Shown piece by piece: positions 8,468 through 18,497 of a stretch of DNA of 64,000 nt. The translations under genes and the position numbers were made by a program. The stretch lies in the IMG/VR virus record IMGVR_UViG_3300024260_000002, positions 117,623 through 181,622 of that record. The stretch is one strand, 5' to 3'. The notes below the pieces were generated by a model. It was not told the origin of the DNA. It ran no database searches and saw only the letters and a list, made by a program, of their open reading frames with translations. This DNA comes from a virus. Every line of letters begins with the position of its first letter. The first letter of the stretch is position 1.

Positions 8468-10687
8468 TTAATATGATTGACCACCATCATCTGAATTCTG
8501 CATTAGCATATCTTTAGCTTGCTTCTTAATAAATCCATCACCTGTTTGAATTAAATCATCCCAGTTCATTTGAGGAATATAAAGCTTCAATAGCTCTTTA
8601 GGATCAATTGTAATCTCAGCAGATTTCAACATACCAATAATATTTGTAACTGAACTAACAAGTGCTTCATTTGCCTGTACTGTTAGTACTAGAGGCGGAT
8701 TCAAAGAAAACGCATAGTAGTTACTTAATAGGAAATCATTTCTATCGTAATCATTATTTTCCAGAACAATAGAGAATATGGAGTTCATCAATTGACTTAA
8801 TGAATCATCAATGTTACCTTGAAATGAAGAAATAGTAGTAGCAAAACTTGTATTAAGATTAACTAATGTTTCTCTTAAATCAACTTGATCGCCGATGTTT
8901 AAATAAACAGATGGAATACCAGTAGCTGCAATAAGTTCATTTCTTAAATCATTCATATCATTAAGGGGTAAGCTGCGATCACCCATAGGCATAACTTCCA
9001 TATCAATAAATCTTTGACCATTTACTTGAATAGTTGCTAAGTCACGGAAATCAGTAATTACCTTACTAATATTCTTAACATTACTTAATGAGTCAAAACT
9101 AATACTTTTATTAGAAATATCTTTCTTTACTTTCTCAATGATCTCAGCATGATTCTTTTTATTACCTGCCTCAATAGTCCATTTACGAACTACAGATGCT
9201 CGTGATAATCTTGAAACAATACTTGACATTAAAGCTAGTGTGTACATCTTAACAGGTTGAATAATTGGATCAAATATACTAGTACCATATGGTCCAAACT
9301 TATCTACAGATGTACTAAAGTTAATTAGTCTATTAGGAGAAACGAATCTAAATTTTAGTTTAGCCCGTTCTTTAATCTTATGATAAAGAATAATCTTGAT
9401 TGAACTTTCAACTGAATCGCTTAGATTTAATTCATCTAAATTATTAGCATGAGAATTACTAATTGTACTGTTAAGTTTTTTAACAACGCCTTTAGTCATC
9501 TGATCAATAATTTCACCACGAATTTCTTCTTCTGAGTTATTAGTACTCTTTGAATTATCTTGTTGTGTAAATCTTTTGAATACATCAATTTCAGAACCTT
9601 GACCATCACCTACATCTTCAACAATAAGGTAACCATAAAGTATCCCATCTTGTTCAATTATAATAACTTGATTGGGAGAAACATTTTTAAGGTAGATATC
9701 TTGAATAGATGAAAAATCTAAATCATTAATATCATCAAAATTATATTCTGAATTTTCACGAGTAATCTCTGAATAATAACCTGTATCAGCTTCTTCTATT
9801 TGAGAGCCAATTATTTTCTTACTTAAAAGGTCTTTAAATTGTTGAGCTGGAGTTGAAACAGGAACAACTTCACCATCCTCAACACTCTCTTCAAGATATT
9901 CGCCTTCTTTTTCAACGTACTCTTCTGCGTCTGATTCAAATATACAATATCCAAAATCCGTTGACTTTGTTTTAGTTTTAACACCAGTAACATAACTTTC
10001 AGTGATAAGCTCACGATGTGATGCTATATCAGCTACAGTCTTTAAATTAAGAATCTCAATAAAACTATTACCATACTTTAACATATCAGGAACAATTCTA
10101 TTTTTCATCTTCTTCTGTAAGTCAAAGTACACAGTACTTGTCTTTAAAAAGTTTTCATAATGCTTACCACTATCTTCTTTAATCGTTTGAAGAAATGCAA
10201 CATTATTTGGATTTGCATTAATATTTAAAAATTGTTTTGTTTGTACATTTTTAATAAGAATATTATCAATATATACTTTTAACATACGATATGCAATAAA
10301 GTTAATATTTGGAATTTCTTCATAAAATTGATAACGTTTTACACGTTCAGTTGGTACACTAATTTCACCTAGATTACCAAGGATATCACTATCAGCTGCA
10401 CCAAGAAGTTTTTTAATATCTTCATCGACTTTTTCATCTTCTGGTCTGTCATCTTCTTGTGCATCAGTTCTCTTTTGATATAATTGTTTTGAAAGTTCTT
10501 GTACTTCAATACTTTGCATCTTAGAGCTATAAGTATTATATGTATTTAAATTACCTACAATATTGTTGTATAAATCGTTAAATTTATCATCCAGATCAGT
10601 TAATACTTTAACTGGTTCTAAAATACTTTGAGCAGAATTAGAAGTTGCAACTTCTTCTTCTGGTTGTTGTTCGTTTTGTCCCCACAT
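8468..10687 (-). CDS. Portal protein (T4 gp20-like)
   Basis: A 739-residue protein forming the head vertex through which DNA is packaged and the tail attaches. The N-terminal ~100 residues are acidic and helical. The central part contains the portal-type beta/alpha clip region. Residues ~590-650 carry the hallmark LPLNDMNDLRNELIAATGIPSV-type segment, in which a displaced loop and helix precede a long helical wing (LRETLVNLNTSFATTISSFQ). The length exceeds T4 gp20 but fits jumbo-phage portals. It lies in the virion operon downstream of the terminase and tail genes. No leader motif is present. Confident. Confidence 0.82.
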   Translation of the reverse strand: MWGQNEQQPEEEVATSNSAQSILEPVKVLTDLDDKFNDLYNNIVGNLNTYNTYSSKMQSIEVQELSKQLYQKRTDAQEDDRPEDEKVDEDIKKLLGAADSDILGNLGEISVPTERVKRYQFYEEIPNINFIAYRMLKVYIDNILIKNVQTKQFLNINANPNNVAFLQTIKEDSGKHYENFLKTSTVYFDLQKKMKNRIVPDMLKYGNSFIEILNLKTVADIASHRELITESYVTGVKTKTKSTDFGYCIFESDAEEYVEKEGEYLEESVEDGEVVPVSTPAQQFKDLLSKKIIGSQIEEADTGYYSEITRENSEYNFDDINDLDFSSIQDIYLKNVSPNQVIIIEQDGILYGYLIVEDVGDGQGSEIDVFKRFTQQDNSKSTNNSEEEIRGEIIDQMTKGVVKKLNSTISNSHANNLDELNLSDSVESSIKIILYHKIKERAKLKFRFVSPNRLINFSTSVDKFGPYGTSIFDPIIQPVKMYTLALMSSIVSRLSRASVVRKWTIEAGNKKNHAEIIEKVKKDISNKSISFDSLSNVKNISKVITDFRDLATIQVNGQRFIDMEVMPMGDRSLPLNDMNDLRNELIAATGIPSVYLNIGDQVDLRETLVNLNTSFATTISSFQGNIDDSLSQLMNSIFSIVLENNDYDRNDFLLSNYYAFSLNPPLVLTVQANEALVSSVTNIIGMLKSAEITIDPKELLKLYIPQMNWDDLIQTGDGFIKKQAKDMLMQNSDDGGQSY

Positions 10688-10691
10688 TTAA

Positions 10692-11195
10692 TTATCCTTG
10701 ATCATATATTGTATTTAGTGTTTGTTTATTAACTGCATCTATACCAGTACCTTTTTCTCGAAACTTTATATTTGCTTCATTTAGTAATCTAAGAAAAGTT
10801 TGATGAATATATAATTCAATCCCTTTTTTCGAATAGACTTCTAATAGTCTTGACTTTTGAACATCATTAAGAGTAGCAGAAACATCTGTATAAAAATCTT
10901 CTTTAAGTTTTTTAATATCTTTTTTATCAAGTTCTTTATCTGATACAAAGTTTGCCATTATATATGACACTAAGTAATATCTGAACTTCACCTCAAGCAA
11001 TTGATCAAAAAATGCAACTAGTGTGATTGTATCATTTATTGATAGTTTCTTACGCTTCAGATTTTTAACCTTTAAATCAGAGATTTGTTTTTGTTTATAT
11101 AATTTATATATAACCACTATTAATGATGTTAGAATCATCATTCCTATAATTCCCGCATAAACTAAATTAGCATATACTGAGTACGAATATTCCAT
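10692..11195 (-). CDS. Membrane-anchored hypothetical protein in virion operon
   Basis: A 167-residue protein with one N-terminal transmembrane segment (about residues 8-32, AGIIGMMILTSLIVVIY), followed by a basic stretch (KLYKQKQ, KNLKRKK) and a helical C-terminal part. It sits 4 bases upstream of the portal start. A membrane protein directly before a portal gene is unusual. It might act in prohead assembly at the membrane or be a head or neck component. I do not recognise the family. Confidence 0.45.
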   Translation of the reverse strand: MEYSYSVYANLVYAGIIGMMILTSLIVVIYKLYKQKQISDLKVKNLKRKKLSINDTITLVAFFDQLLEVKFRYYLVSYIMANFVSDKELDKKDIKKLKEDFYTDVSATLNDVQKSRLLEVYSKKGIELYIHQTFLRLLNEANIKFREKGTGIDAVNKQTLNTIYDQG

Positions 11196-11206
11196 TTAAA
11201 TTCCTT

Positions 11207-11398
11207 TTAAGTCCGAGGACTATTATCTTTTATAAATTGTTCTATCTTTAGATCAGTAATTTTTATAAAAATTCCTTCTTCTAAGACAGGCGATGTTATT
11301 AAACTTCTTATTGATTCGTTATCTGCGACTGAAATACTGTCGCGTAAATTATCATCTATCTTAATATCATCGTTCGAAACAATAACTGAATTATTCAT
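11207..11398 (-). CDS. Small hypothetical protein
   Basis: A 63-residue acidic protein with no recognised motif. It lies between the baseplate-like gene and the membrane protein gene with 9-11 base gaps, so it is part of the same transcript. Confidence 0.45.
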   Translation of the reverse strand: MNNSVIVSNDDIKIDDNLRDSISVADNESIRSLITSPVLEEGIFIKITDLKIEQFIKDNSPRT

Positions 11399-11407
11399 TT
11401 TTTATTC

Positions 11408-12520
11408 CTATAATTTTATTGTTTTGAACGCTCTATTCGCAGGAACAGTAGCTCCTTGTTTAAAACTTCGATCTAAGTGTTTTATATTAGGCGCAATAAA
11501 ATTCTCAGTTTTAGTTTTATCCATAGAGGCAACAAAACCATTAATTAGAGGTTCAATTGTTAATCTTACATCAACATTTAATGGTTGATTATATTGATTA
11601 AATTGGGTTTCATTACCACCACGAGTAATTGTCATAGCGCTTATACCAGCTAATGGTATACTCATAAGACCTTCTGCTTCAACTTCCCACAATGTAGGGT
11701 AACCAAAATTAAGACCATCATATGAAATAGGAGCAGTTGCTAAAATTAACATTTTTAATGGTTCTAATATATACTTTTTAATAGCATCGGGGTGTCCTGA
11801 AGGACTAACTAATTTAATCATTAATTGTAAACTATTAGTATATTCAGAACGAGTCCATTCTTTTGGTAAAGCTGTTTGGATTCCAAGTGCTTTACCTGCA
11901 CCTAAGTTAAGTAGGGCATTATCACCATTATTTTCACTAAGCAATTTTAAACCATAAGTACTATCAAGTGACGCACCTTTCTTAATTTGTTGCACCTTTT
12001 GAGAAATAGGTAATCCTGATATTGAATTAGTTAATTTTTCAGCACTTGACATTTCAAAAGTATTTCCAAATACTTCAGACATTGTTGAATCATTTGTAGC
12101 TAAAATTCTAAGTTCATCAATGTTACTTGTTAAATCAGCTGGTAGATTTTTATCACTTGAATTTGACATATCATTGTGCCATAAAAGTTCGTGCCATAAT
12201 CGTACTGCTGTTTTTGTTGAAGTACCATCGACTAATGGTACACTTTGAAGTGGAGTTAATCCACCCATTTCATATAAACCATTAGTTGTATCTGAACCAG
12301 TAGTATTTTTTAAACCTAATGATTTTAATAATGTTGCTGAAATCTGTCCAAAATCAACTAAGTATCCAGTGGGTCTTAAATTAATTGTTGTAAGATTATT
12401 TTTTAAACGTTCTTCATAATTTATACCTCTTTCCTTTTTATTTATTTGAGTATTATAACCAGGAACTTTACCAATAACTGTAAAATTCGTATTGTTTCTC
12501 CCTGTTTCAAATGCTGGCAT
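11408..12520 (-). CDS. Tail tube cap/baseplate-like protein
   Basis: A 370-residue protein. The C-terminal third (LWEVEAEGLMSIPLAGISAM, then PLNVDVRLTIEPLI) follows the pattern of T4 gp48/gp54-like and related tube-initiator proteins, in which a tube-type beta-sandwich is followed by a predicted strand of type V-x-V-x-L-x-x-E-P. The N-terminus is Asn/Gly-rich and probably flexible. It is encoded just downstream of the very large virion protein, which could be a tape measure; in T4 the tube-cap gene follows the tape-measure gene. The resemblance is judged by eye, so the exact counterpart is uncertain. Confidence 0.45.
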   Translation of the reverse strand: MPAFETGRNNTNFTVIGKVPGYNTQINKKERGINYEERLKNNLTTINLRPTGYLVDFGQISATLLKSLGLKNTTGSDTTNGLYEMGGLTPLQSVPLVDGTSTKTAVRLWHELLWHNDMSNSSDKNLPADLTSNIDELRILATNDSTMSEVFGNTFEMSSAEKLTNSISGLPISQKVQQIKKGASLDSTYGLKLLSENNGDNALLNLGAGKALGIQTALPKEWTRSEYTNSLQLMIKLVSPSGHPDAIKKYILEPLKMLILATAPISYDGLNFGYPTLWEVEAEGLMSIPLAGISAMTITRGGNETQFNQYNQPLNVDVRLTIEPLINGFVASMDKTKTENFIAPNIKHLDRSFKQGATVPANRAFKTIKL

Positions 12521-12538
12521 TTAAATTCCTTTTATATT

Positions 12539-15500
12539 TTATATTTTCTTAGCTGTTGTAATTGCTTCAGCAAATGCTGAATGTTTATCAATAGTATAAA
12601 CATTCGTTTTACTTGCTTGTAGACCTTGAATAATACCCTGAAGGGCTGCTAATTGCGCCATCATTATTTTTGATTGAGATTCGTTATTAATATCAAGTTT
12701 TGTCATCTTTTCTAACTCAATTGCTTCAAGTTTTAATAATTGCTCATCTTTTTTATCAATTACTCTATCTTCGCTAATGTTCGCGAAAGTACTATCAATT
12801 CTTTGTTGAGATTTTTTTATCTTCATACGATTCTTTTCATACTGAGCTTCTTTCGCTTCTTCTGATGTTAATTGATGAGAAGAATTTTCCGGATCAGTTG
12901 CTACAACTTTACTTTTCTTAAACATACTACTATGGAATTTTTGATTTAACATATCACCATCAGCAGCAAGCATTGCCTTCTGGTCTTTTTTAGATAATGT
13001 TTCCCAATAAGCTCTTCCACCTCTTTCCCAAGTATTATCACCTGATCCCATAGTATAATCAATTAAAGCATTTCCTGAAACATTAGTAGCAACAGTCTTT
13101 CCTGTACGCTCTTTAAGTTCTAAACGAATAGCAGTTCTCACCATTAAATTTAACGTACCTTCTTTAAGCATATACATAAGTTCATCATTATCCATATCTT
13201 TAAAACGAGTACGAAGTTTTGCAATACTTTCATCTTTAAGTTGAGTACTAGTGTTGAAATGTATCATTGCTTCATCTAAATTATTTTTTTGTTCTTTAGA
13301 TATAGCACCATCATTCTTGATACCTGATTTACCTTTTTCTTCTAGTCTTTCTTCTTCAGCATTATCAAAATAAAATTCAGCATATTTATAAGCACTATAT
13401 GCAACAGCCCCTACAGCAAGAGCAGCAGCAACATAAGGAATTCTTAGAACTGCCATAATAGCAGTAGGAAATACGCTACCAATATTTTTTAAAACACCCA
13501 TAAATCCAAGTTTCTTAAAATTAAGTTTACCAAATAAATCTTTAGTACGTTGCCATAGACTAGCACCGCCAGCTGGAGCTTTAGGTTTTGGAACTGTACG
13601 TTTACCAGGACCGCCACCACCGCCACCGAAATCGTAACCGATGCCACCGAATCCGTCTAATAAACCAGACTCTTCTTGATTCTTTCTCATTCTTTTAGAT
13701 ATCTTTTTACGATTACCTTTAGTACAATTTCCACAAACACCATCACGAATTTCTTCTAAAAGGATAAGTTGTCTTTCTTGCATAGAGAATTTACGCTCTT
13801 GTTGTTCTTCCGACTTCTGAGAGTCCTGAGCGTCCTGAGCAGAAACATTTTCAGTTTCATCTTTATTCTTGCTACTAATAGATGATACTGATTGACCATC
13901 AGAATTTAAAAAGTTATCTAGGAAGCTATTACCACCTCTAGCTTTTTTAAGCTGTGAATCAATAAGTTTATCTTCATTTTTAGCGCTAAACATTTGTCCC
14001 CAAATACTAGGACTTGCATTTAATGTAGTCATCTGCTTCATCATTCGGTCTTTAATGTCTTCATCTTTGGCTGCATGATAATCATTACCAGCAAATGTAC
14101 CGTCAAATTTATTCATACTCAATTCATCAAATTTAGAACGCTTTATTGGACCAGCCATTGATTTCAATGATTCCATTTGTGAATGGTTATACTTTAAAAG
14201 TAATTCAAATCTATCAGGATAAGCTTTACCTAAATAATTAGCCATAAGATCCTGAGGACCCAATTCAGTAGCACCAACTGCGTCTCGTAAAGCTTCTTCA
14301 CTGTTAAGAGTAGTATTACTCAAATCACTGGCCATCCAATCGTACATAACTTCTTGTAATCCGCGATTCTTCTTACGTTTCTTCTTAGCACCCATTTTAC
14401 CACTAGCTTGACGCTCCATGATAGTATCACCGTTTTCGTCTGTTTCATATACTTGATTTCCATCAGCGTCTTTTTCAAGATCACCACCAAACATGTCCTT
14501 CACCCAGTTATAGCCACCGGATGCCATCTTAGCAGTACCAGATAATACATTATACCCTGGAATATAACCAAGTTTTTCATCAATAGTTTTAAAATGTGAT
14601 TCATAAAAAGAATCATCAGCCATATTATTGATTTCATTCTCTTCACGAATTCTAGCGAGAAGACCATGAGATGATGCTTGAGTAATACCGAAGCCATCAG
14701 TACGAATTTTTAAAAGTTCATGTGCTGAGAATCTACTAATTTCAGAAATAAGACCAAGAATAGATAATTGTTTAGATTCAAATGTACTAGCTTTACTCAT
14801 AATTTGAGAGGGTGTTGTATGTATAGCTTGAACTAAAGAACTTGAAACACCCATCTTCTCAGCAAATTGTTCTTCACTTTGTAATGCATCAACACCTTTA
14901 ATTTTACTATTCGCAGTGTTATACATTTCAGTAACTGATTTACCTTGCAGTGTAGCACTTAAATAAGTACCAGGATCGAAAGTACTTAAAGCGTTAGCCA
15001 TACCCATTTCGATTCCACCAAAGAATCTATTAGTTAAACTTACATCTTTTGTTGAAGAGTCTGCAGAGTGTATGGTACCATCATCGCCAAATGTATCACT
15101 TAAAGTCTTTTGACCTCCGTAACCACCTTCTTTATTTTTACGAGATTCATTATCTACAGACTCAGCTGCAATAAAAGGTAGAACTGATGTGTGACCTTCA
15201 ATCATTGCTAAAATATTAGCAATAAGAGATTCACCAGGTTTCATCTGATGTTGATTTTGCAAACGTTTAATTTGCATTTGTAGCATACGCGTACTACCAT
15301 AAGTAGTTTCTAGTTCATGTGGACTAGTACCCATAGTAGTCATTTGTGTACGATTAATTTCTATTTTAGTACTTGAGTCTTTACTCATATACTTATTTAA
15401 CGCACCGGCACCTTTCTGCATTGCTATCATAGAAGCAATGCCCATACCCATTGGGCTCAATCCAGAGATAGCAGCTTGACCAGCACTTCCTAGTCCTAAC

Positions 15501-16012
15501 ATTCCAGCACCAGAAGCTAATCCTCCAGCAGCTGCAGAACCCATACCTTGCATACCACCAAATAAACTTGAACCCATCATACCAGTACTTAATAGACTAG
15601 TGTTTAGCCCACCACCCATAGCAGCAGCACCATAAGCACCCGTTTTCATTAGTTTAGCAAAACTGCTTCCAGCTGATGCTGCACTTGCTGCAGCATCACC
15701 GAATCCTGAACCAGTTCCTGCCTTTTGATTTAAATTTCTTTGGTAAGCATTCTTTTGAGCATCTGCTGTTTGTTTAGCACCACTCATTAGCATCATAGCA
15801 GATGATACAGGTAACATAGGAGCCAACATTTCAGCCGCTTTTCCACCAACAGCACCAGCCGCTATTTTACCTACACCAGCCACCATCTTTAATTTTTTAA
15901 AAGCTCGAGAATTTAGTACTTTATTTAATCCAGTACGATCGCCAGTCTCAGCCATTTGATCAAGCATTGAGTAATACTGTTCCTGTATGGCATTTCTTTT
16001 CTTGTCAGACAA
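12539..16012 (-). CDS. Very large virion protein, possible tape measure
   Basis: An 1157-residue protein. Residues ~45-205 are Ala/Gly/Met-rich and hydrophobic. The middle is helical and charged. There is a C-x2-C pair (GVCGNCTKG, residues ~755-762), then a Gly-rich linker, and a strong hydrophobic stretch near residues 835-865 (AVLRIPYVAAALAVGAVAYSAY), followed by long charged helices to the end. Long helical proteins with hydrophobic patches, encoded between the terminase and a tube-cap-like gene, often serve as tape measures that enter the host envelope. An internal virion protein is the main alternative. Confidence 0.5.
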   Translation of the reverse strand: MSDKKRNAIQEQYYSMLDQMAETGDRTGLNKVLNSRAFKKLKMVAGVGKIAAGAVGGKAAEMLAPMLPVSSAMMLMSGAKQTADAQKNAYQRNLNQKAGTGSGFGDAAASAASAGSSFAKLMKTGAYGAAAMGGGLNTSLLSTGMMGSSLFGGMQGMGSAAAGGLASGAGMLGLGSAGQAAISGLSPMGMGIASMIAMQKGAGALNKYMSKDSSTKIEINRTQMTTMGTSPHELETTYGSTRMLQMQIKRLQNQHQMKPGESLIANILAMIEGHTSVLPFIAAESVDNESRKNKEGGYGGQKTLSDTFGDDGTIHSADSSTKDVSLTNRFFGGIEMGMANALSTFDPGTYLSATLQGKSVTEMYNTANSKIKGVDALQSEEQFAEKMGVSSSLVQAIHTTPSQIMSKASTFESKQLSILGLISEISRFSAHELLKIRTDGFGITQASSHGLLARIREENEINNMADDSFYESHFKTIDEKLGYIPGYNVLSGTAKMASGGYNWVKDMFGGDLEKDADGNQVYETDENGDTIMERQASGKMGAKKKRKKNRGLQEVMYDWMASDLSNTTLNSEEALRDAVGATELGPQDLMANYLGKAYPDRFELLLKYNHSQMESLKSMAGPIKRSKFDELSMNKFDGTFAGNDYHAAKDEDIKDRMMKQMTTLNASPSIWGQMFSAKNEDKLIDSQLKKARGGNSFLDNFLNSDGQSVSSISSKNKDETENVSAQDAQDSQKSEEQQERKFSMQERQLILLEEIRDGVCGNCTKGNRKKISKRMRKNQEESGLLDGFGGIGYDFGGGGGGPGKRTVPKPKAPAGGASLWQRTKDLFGKLNFKKLGFMGVLKNIGSVFPTAIMAVLRIPYVAAALAVGAVAYSAYKYAEFYFDNAEEERLEEKGKSGIKNDGAISKEQKNNLDEAMIHFNTSTQLKDESIAKLRTRFKDMDNDELMYMLKEGTLNLMVRTAIRLELKERTGKTVATNVSGNALIDYTMGSGDNTWERGGRAYWETLSKKDQKAMLAADGDMLNQKFHSSMFKKSKVVATDPENSSHQLTSEEAKEAQYEKNRMKIKKSQQRIDSTFANISEDRVIDKKDEQLLKLEAIELEKMTKLDINNESQSKIMMAQLAALQGIIQGLQASKTNVYTIDKHSAFAEAITTAKKI

Positions 16013-16057
16013 TGCTTTCTCCTTTTGATTTAATAGTTATAGTTTCATTATATATCT

Positions 16058-16065
16058 ATTTGTTC
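16058..16065 (-). promoter_or_regulatory. Late-type promoter motif (GAACAAAT)
   Basis: The minus strand reads AGAACAAATAGATATATAAT just after the terminase terminator and 45 bases before ATG 16012. It is a one-base variant of TAACAAAT and probably starts the tail/portal operon. Confidence 0.45.
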
Positions 16066-16078
16066 TTTGAATTGAAAG

Positions 16079-16113
16079 ACAAGAGTATCTAATCGGCTAC
16101 ATGCCGATTAGAT
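16079..16113 (-). terminator. Terminator at end of terminase gene
   Basis: The minus strand has an 11-base-pair stem (ATCTAATCGGC / GCCGATTAGAT) with a 5-base loop, followed by ACTCTTGTC. The stem includes the terminase stop codon. The trailing CTTGT element recurs after other hairpins here. Confidence 0.65.
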
Positions 16114-18067
16114 AATTACTCATATCATATTCTTTTAGATCAGGTTTCTTTTTATCACTTTTAAAATGAAAACCATCTTCGTTCTCAACCCATTCATCTG
16201 ATTCTTGACCAGTACTACCGCCCGTGCCAATTGTAACACTGATAAAGTCCATTATAGTTTCAGGAGTTAAAGCAAATGCTTGTATCTCACCATCTACTTG
16301 AAGTTCACCACTCTTAATCATTAACTTACGAACATATAAACAGAAGTTATAAGCCATAACAACATCATCATGTTGTCCACGCATTGCTTCAATACGTCCA
16401 TTAGCTTTTTGTTCTAGGTTTCGTAGTTCGTCAATAAGCATATCACTATGAAATAAATCAGGACGACCATTAACTTGATTCATCAGTTCATTAAACATCT
16501 GATCACGTTTACCATTACCCATTTTACCAGCATTTGAAGTATATAAACCAAATGTATAATCACCAGTTGGTTCACCTTTACCATTTTTTACTTCTTCTTG
16601 ATATAAATATGCTTCATAATCGAAGTCATCAACCAATGGATCATTATAAAGTAATTCCTCAACTGTTTCTTTACCAATCGAGTTTCTCTCAATAATGACT
16701 CTTAGTGTTTCTTCGTTAACATTATATAGTTTACTTAGTCCTTGGACCGCAGCTTTTACAAGAGCAGCAAATCTTTTAACAACAGAGAATTTACCTTTCC
16801 ATGCACCTACTTCTTGACCTGAAACAGCATGTACTAAACTCAAAGCACTATAATCCGAATTGATACCAGCACTCATAGCGGTATCCACACCAAGTAAATA
16901 TATTTCACCTGGAATTAATTCAGAGAACATTTCAAGTTTATGACCAAAAGGCAATTGCATCTCATGACTAGATTTTTTAGGAACAAGCTTACATATAACA
17001 TCATCAGAGAATATAGATGTACTTGAACCAAGAAATACTAAGTCAAGTTCCTGATTAATCTTACGTTGATTAAAGTTCAGTTCCTTACATTGCTTATTAT
17101 ACCAATCTTGATCTCTATGTGTATCACTCCAAAGAATTTTCATACTAATAAATGCATTCTTTTCAGGATCATCCATAGTAACTTCATAACCATCATAAAG
17201 AACTTTATTCTCATAATCATATATATCATCAAACTTAACTGATCTTTGTAATATGCCGTAGAACCAGTTACCACCAGCACCATTAGGTGTTGATACCGCA
17301 ATCATACAAGTAGGATAACCAAATTTCTTAGCAAATATTTTCGCTGTTGAAATAGATGGTTGCATTGCGGAATAAACAATATCCATATGTTTAATAAAGG
17401 CTGCCTCATCCAGGATTATAATACTTCCTGAAAGTCCACGACCAAGAGTATCAGGATCAATACTACCAGAAACGAACATAGTATCAAACATACTCTTATT
17501 CTTTAAGTGAAAGAATGTAGTTCTTTCGGCTTTAGAAGCATTTGGTACTCTCATCCAATTAGGAAGCTTACTCATCATTTCTTTTAAACGAGCAACTGCA
17601 TCCTTACCACGATTACTATCTAATGTTAGGAATGCTATCTTAATACCAGGAAAGAATACCATACAATACAATGCATATAGTAATGCTAGTGTAGTCTTAC
17701 CAATCTGGCGAGAACTAATAAACGCGACATTATCTTGCAATTCAAATAATTTAAAAAGTAATCTAAATTTATTTGAACTTTGCCATTGTTCTGAACTTCC
17801 CATGTGAATAAATCCACCAGTTACGGGAGTATATGCATATTTCTCTACCCAATACAACGGAGACATTTTACATTTCATCCATTCTATCATTTGCTCATTA
17901 GCCGACATATTTTTATTGTAATGATCTTCTCCTAAATACTCAGGAACCTTTATTACAGGTTTTTCTTTTACAATAATACCTTCCACTACCTCAACTTCTG
18001 AAGCTGGGTCTTTCCATATATCATTATCTTCTTCTAAAGACTCTTCATCGTTTAGTATTTCTGACAT
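16097..18067 (-). CDS. Terminase large subunit (T4 gp17-like)
   Basis: A 656-residue DNA-packaging ATPase-nuclease. The ATPase domain shows a Walker A-type ISSRQIGKTT (residues ~117-126), a following FFPGIKIAFLT strand and Walker B SIIILDEAAF (~215-224). The coupling motif VSTPNG comes later. The nuclease domain has GVDTAMSAGINSDYSALSL (RNase-H fold, first Asp) and GQHDDVVMAYNF near the end. Length and domain order match T4 gp17. The start has a clear AAAAAGGA ribosome-binding site. The terminator stem overlaps its stop. Upstream lies a palindromic promoter-like module at 18086-18237. Confidence 0.93.
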   Translation of the reverse strand: MSEILNDEESLEEDNDIWKDPASEVEVVEGIIVKEKPVIKVPEYLGEDHYNKNMSANEQMIEWMKCKMSPLYWVEKYAYTPVTGGFIHMGSSEQWQSSNKFRLLFKLFELQDNVAFISSRQIGKTTLALLYALYCMVFFPGIKIAFLTLDSNRGKDAVARLKEMMSKLPNWMRVPNASKAERTTFFHLKNKSMFDTMFVSGSIDPDTLGRGLSGSIIILDEAAFIKHMDIVYSAMQPSISTAKIFAKKFGYPTCMIAVSTPNGAGGNWFYGILQRSVKFDDIYDYENKVLYDGYEVTMDDPEKNAFISMKILWSDTHRDQDWYNKQCKELNFNQRKINQELDLVFLGSSTSIFSDDVICKLVPKKSSHEMQLPFGHKLEMFSELIPGEIYLLGVDTAMSAGINSDYSALSLVHAVSGQEVGAWKGKFSVVKRFAALVKAAVQGLSKLYNVNEETLRVIIERNSIGKETVEELLYNDPLVDDFDYEAYLYQEEVKNGKGEPTGDYTFGLYTSNAGKMGNGKRDQMFNELMNQVNGRPDLFHSDMLIDELRNLEQKANGRIEAMRGQHDDVVMAYNFCLYVRKLMIKSGELQVDGEIQAFALTPETIMDFISVTIGTGGSTGQESDEWVENEDGFHFKSDKKKPDLKEYDMSNYLIGM

Positions 18068-18085
18068 TATTTTTCCTTTTTAAAA

Positions 18086-18237
18086 CGATCTTTCAAGATC
18101 ATAAAAATAGTTACCATAGAAATAAAATAAAATATTTCTATGGTAATAATTTCTATCTTTAAAGATCGCACTTTTTTTTGAATAATGATCTTTAAAGATA
18201 GAAATTATTTCTATCTTTAAAGATCGTTTTATTTATT
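18086..18237. repeat. Palindromic regulatory module with TTACCATAGAAAT pair
   Basis: Non-coding. TTACCATAGAAAT (18111-18123) faces its exact reverse complement (18134-18146) across ten A/T bases. The pair is flanked by repeated GATCTTTAAAGATC-like dyads and ATTTCTATCTTTAAAGATCG blocks. Modules of the same design occur at 33119-33270 and 58590-58720. It may contain promoters in both directions plus hairpin terminators; the function is unknown. Confidence 0.55.
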
Positions 18238-18496
18238 TGGGTATAGTACTAAGTAATCGTCTAGCGGCAAATGCTTCTTCTGCATCAGATATATCACCAC
18301 CAGATGCGTCTTGCATGCTTTTGATTCTTGCACTATTCAAAGCAGCTGTACCTTTAGCTTCAATATTGCCATTTGCTATTCTATTCCAGTCAGCATCAGA
18401 TAATGTACCACCTGAGTGAAATGCAGCCATCCTTGCTTTATTGGCGGCCATAATATTACTTTCTAATATTAATCCTTTATTGATTTTATAAATCAT
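18233..18496 (-). CDS. Small head-internal-type protein with targeting leader
   Basis: An 87-residue protein starting MIYKINKGLILES. It has the shared leader with L-I-L-E at residues 9-12, a probable prohead-protease cleavage site before Ser-13. The remainder is Ala-rich and helical with SDADWNRIANG and SDAEEAFAARR repeats. It lies 1 base downstream of the 335-residue gene. It is probably packaged inside the capsid (inference from the leader). Confidence 0.55.
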   Translation of the reverse strand: MIYKINKGLILESNIMAANKARMAAFHSGGTLSDADWNRIANGNIEAKGTAALNSARIKSMQDASGGDISDAEEAFAARRLLSTIPK

Positions 18497-18497
18497 T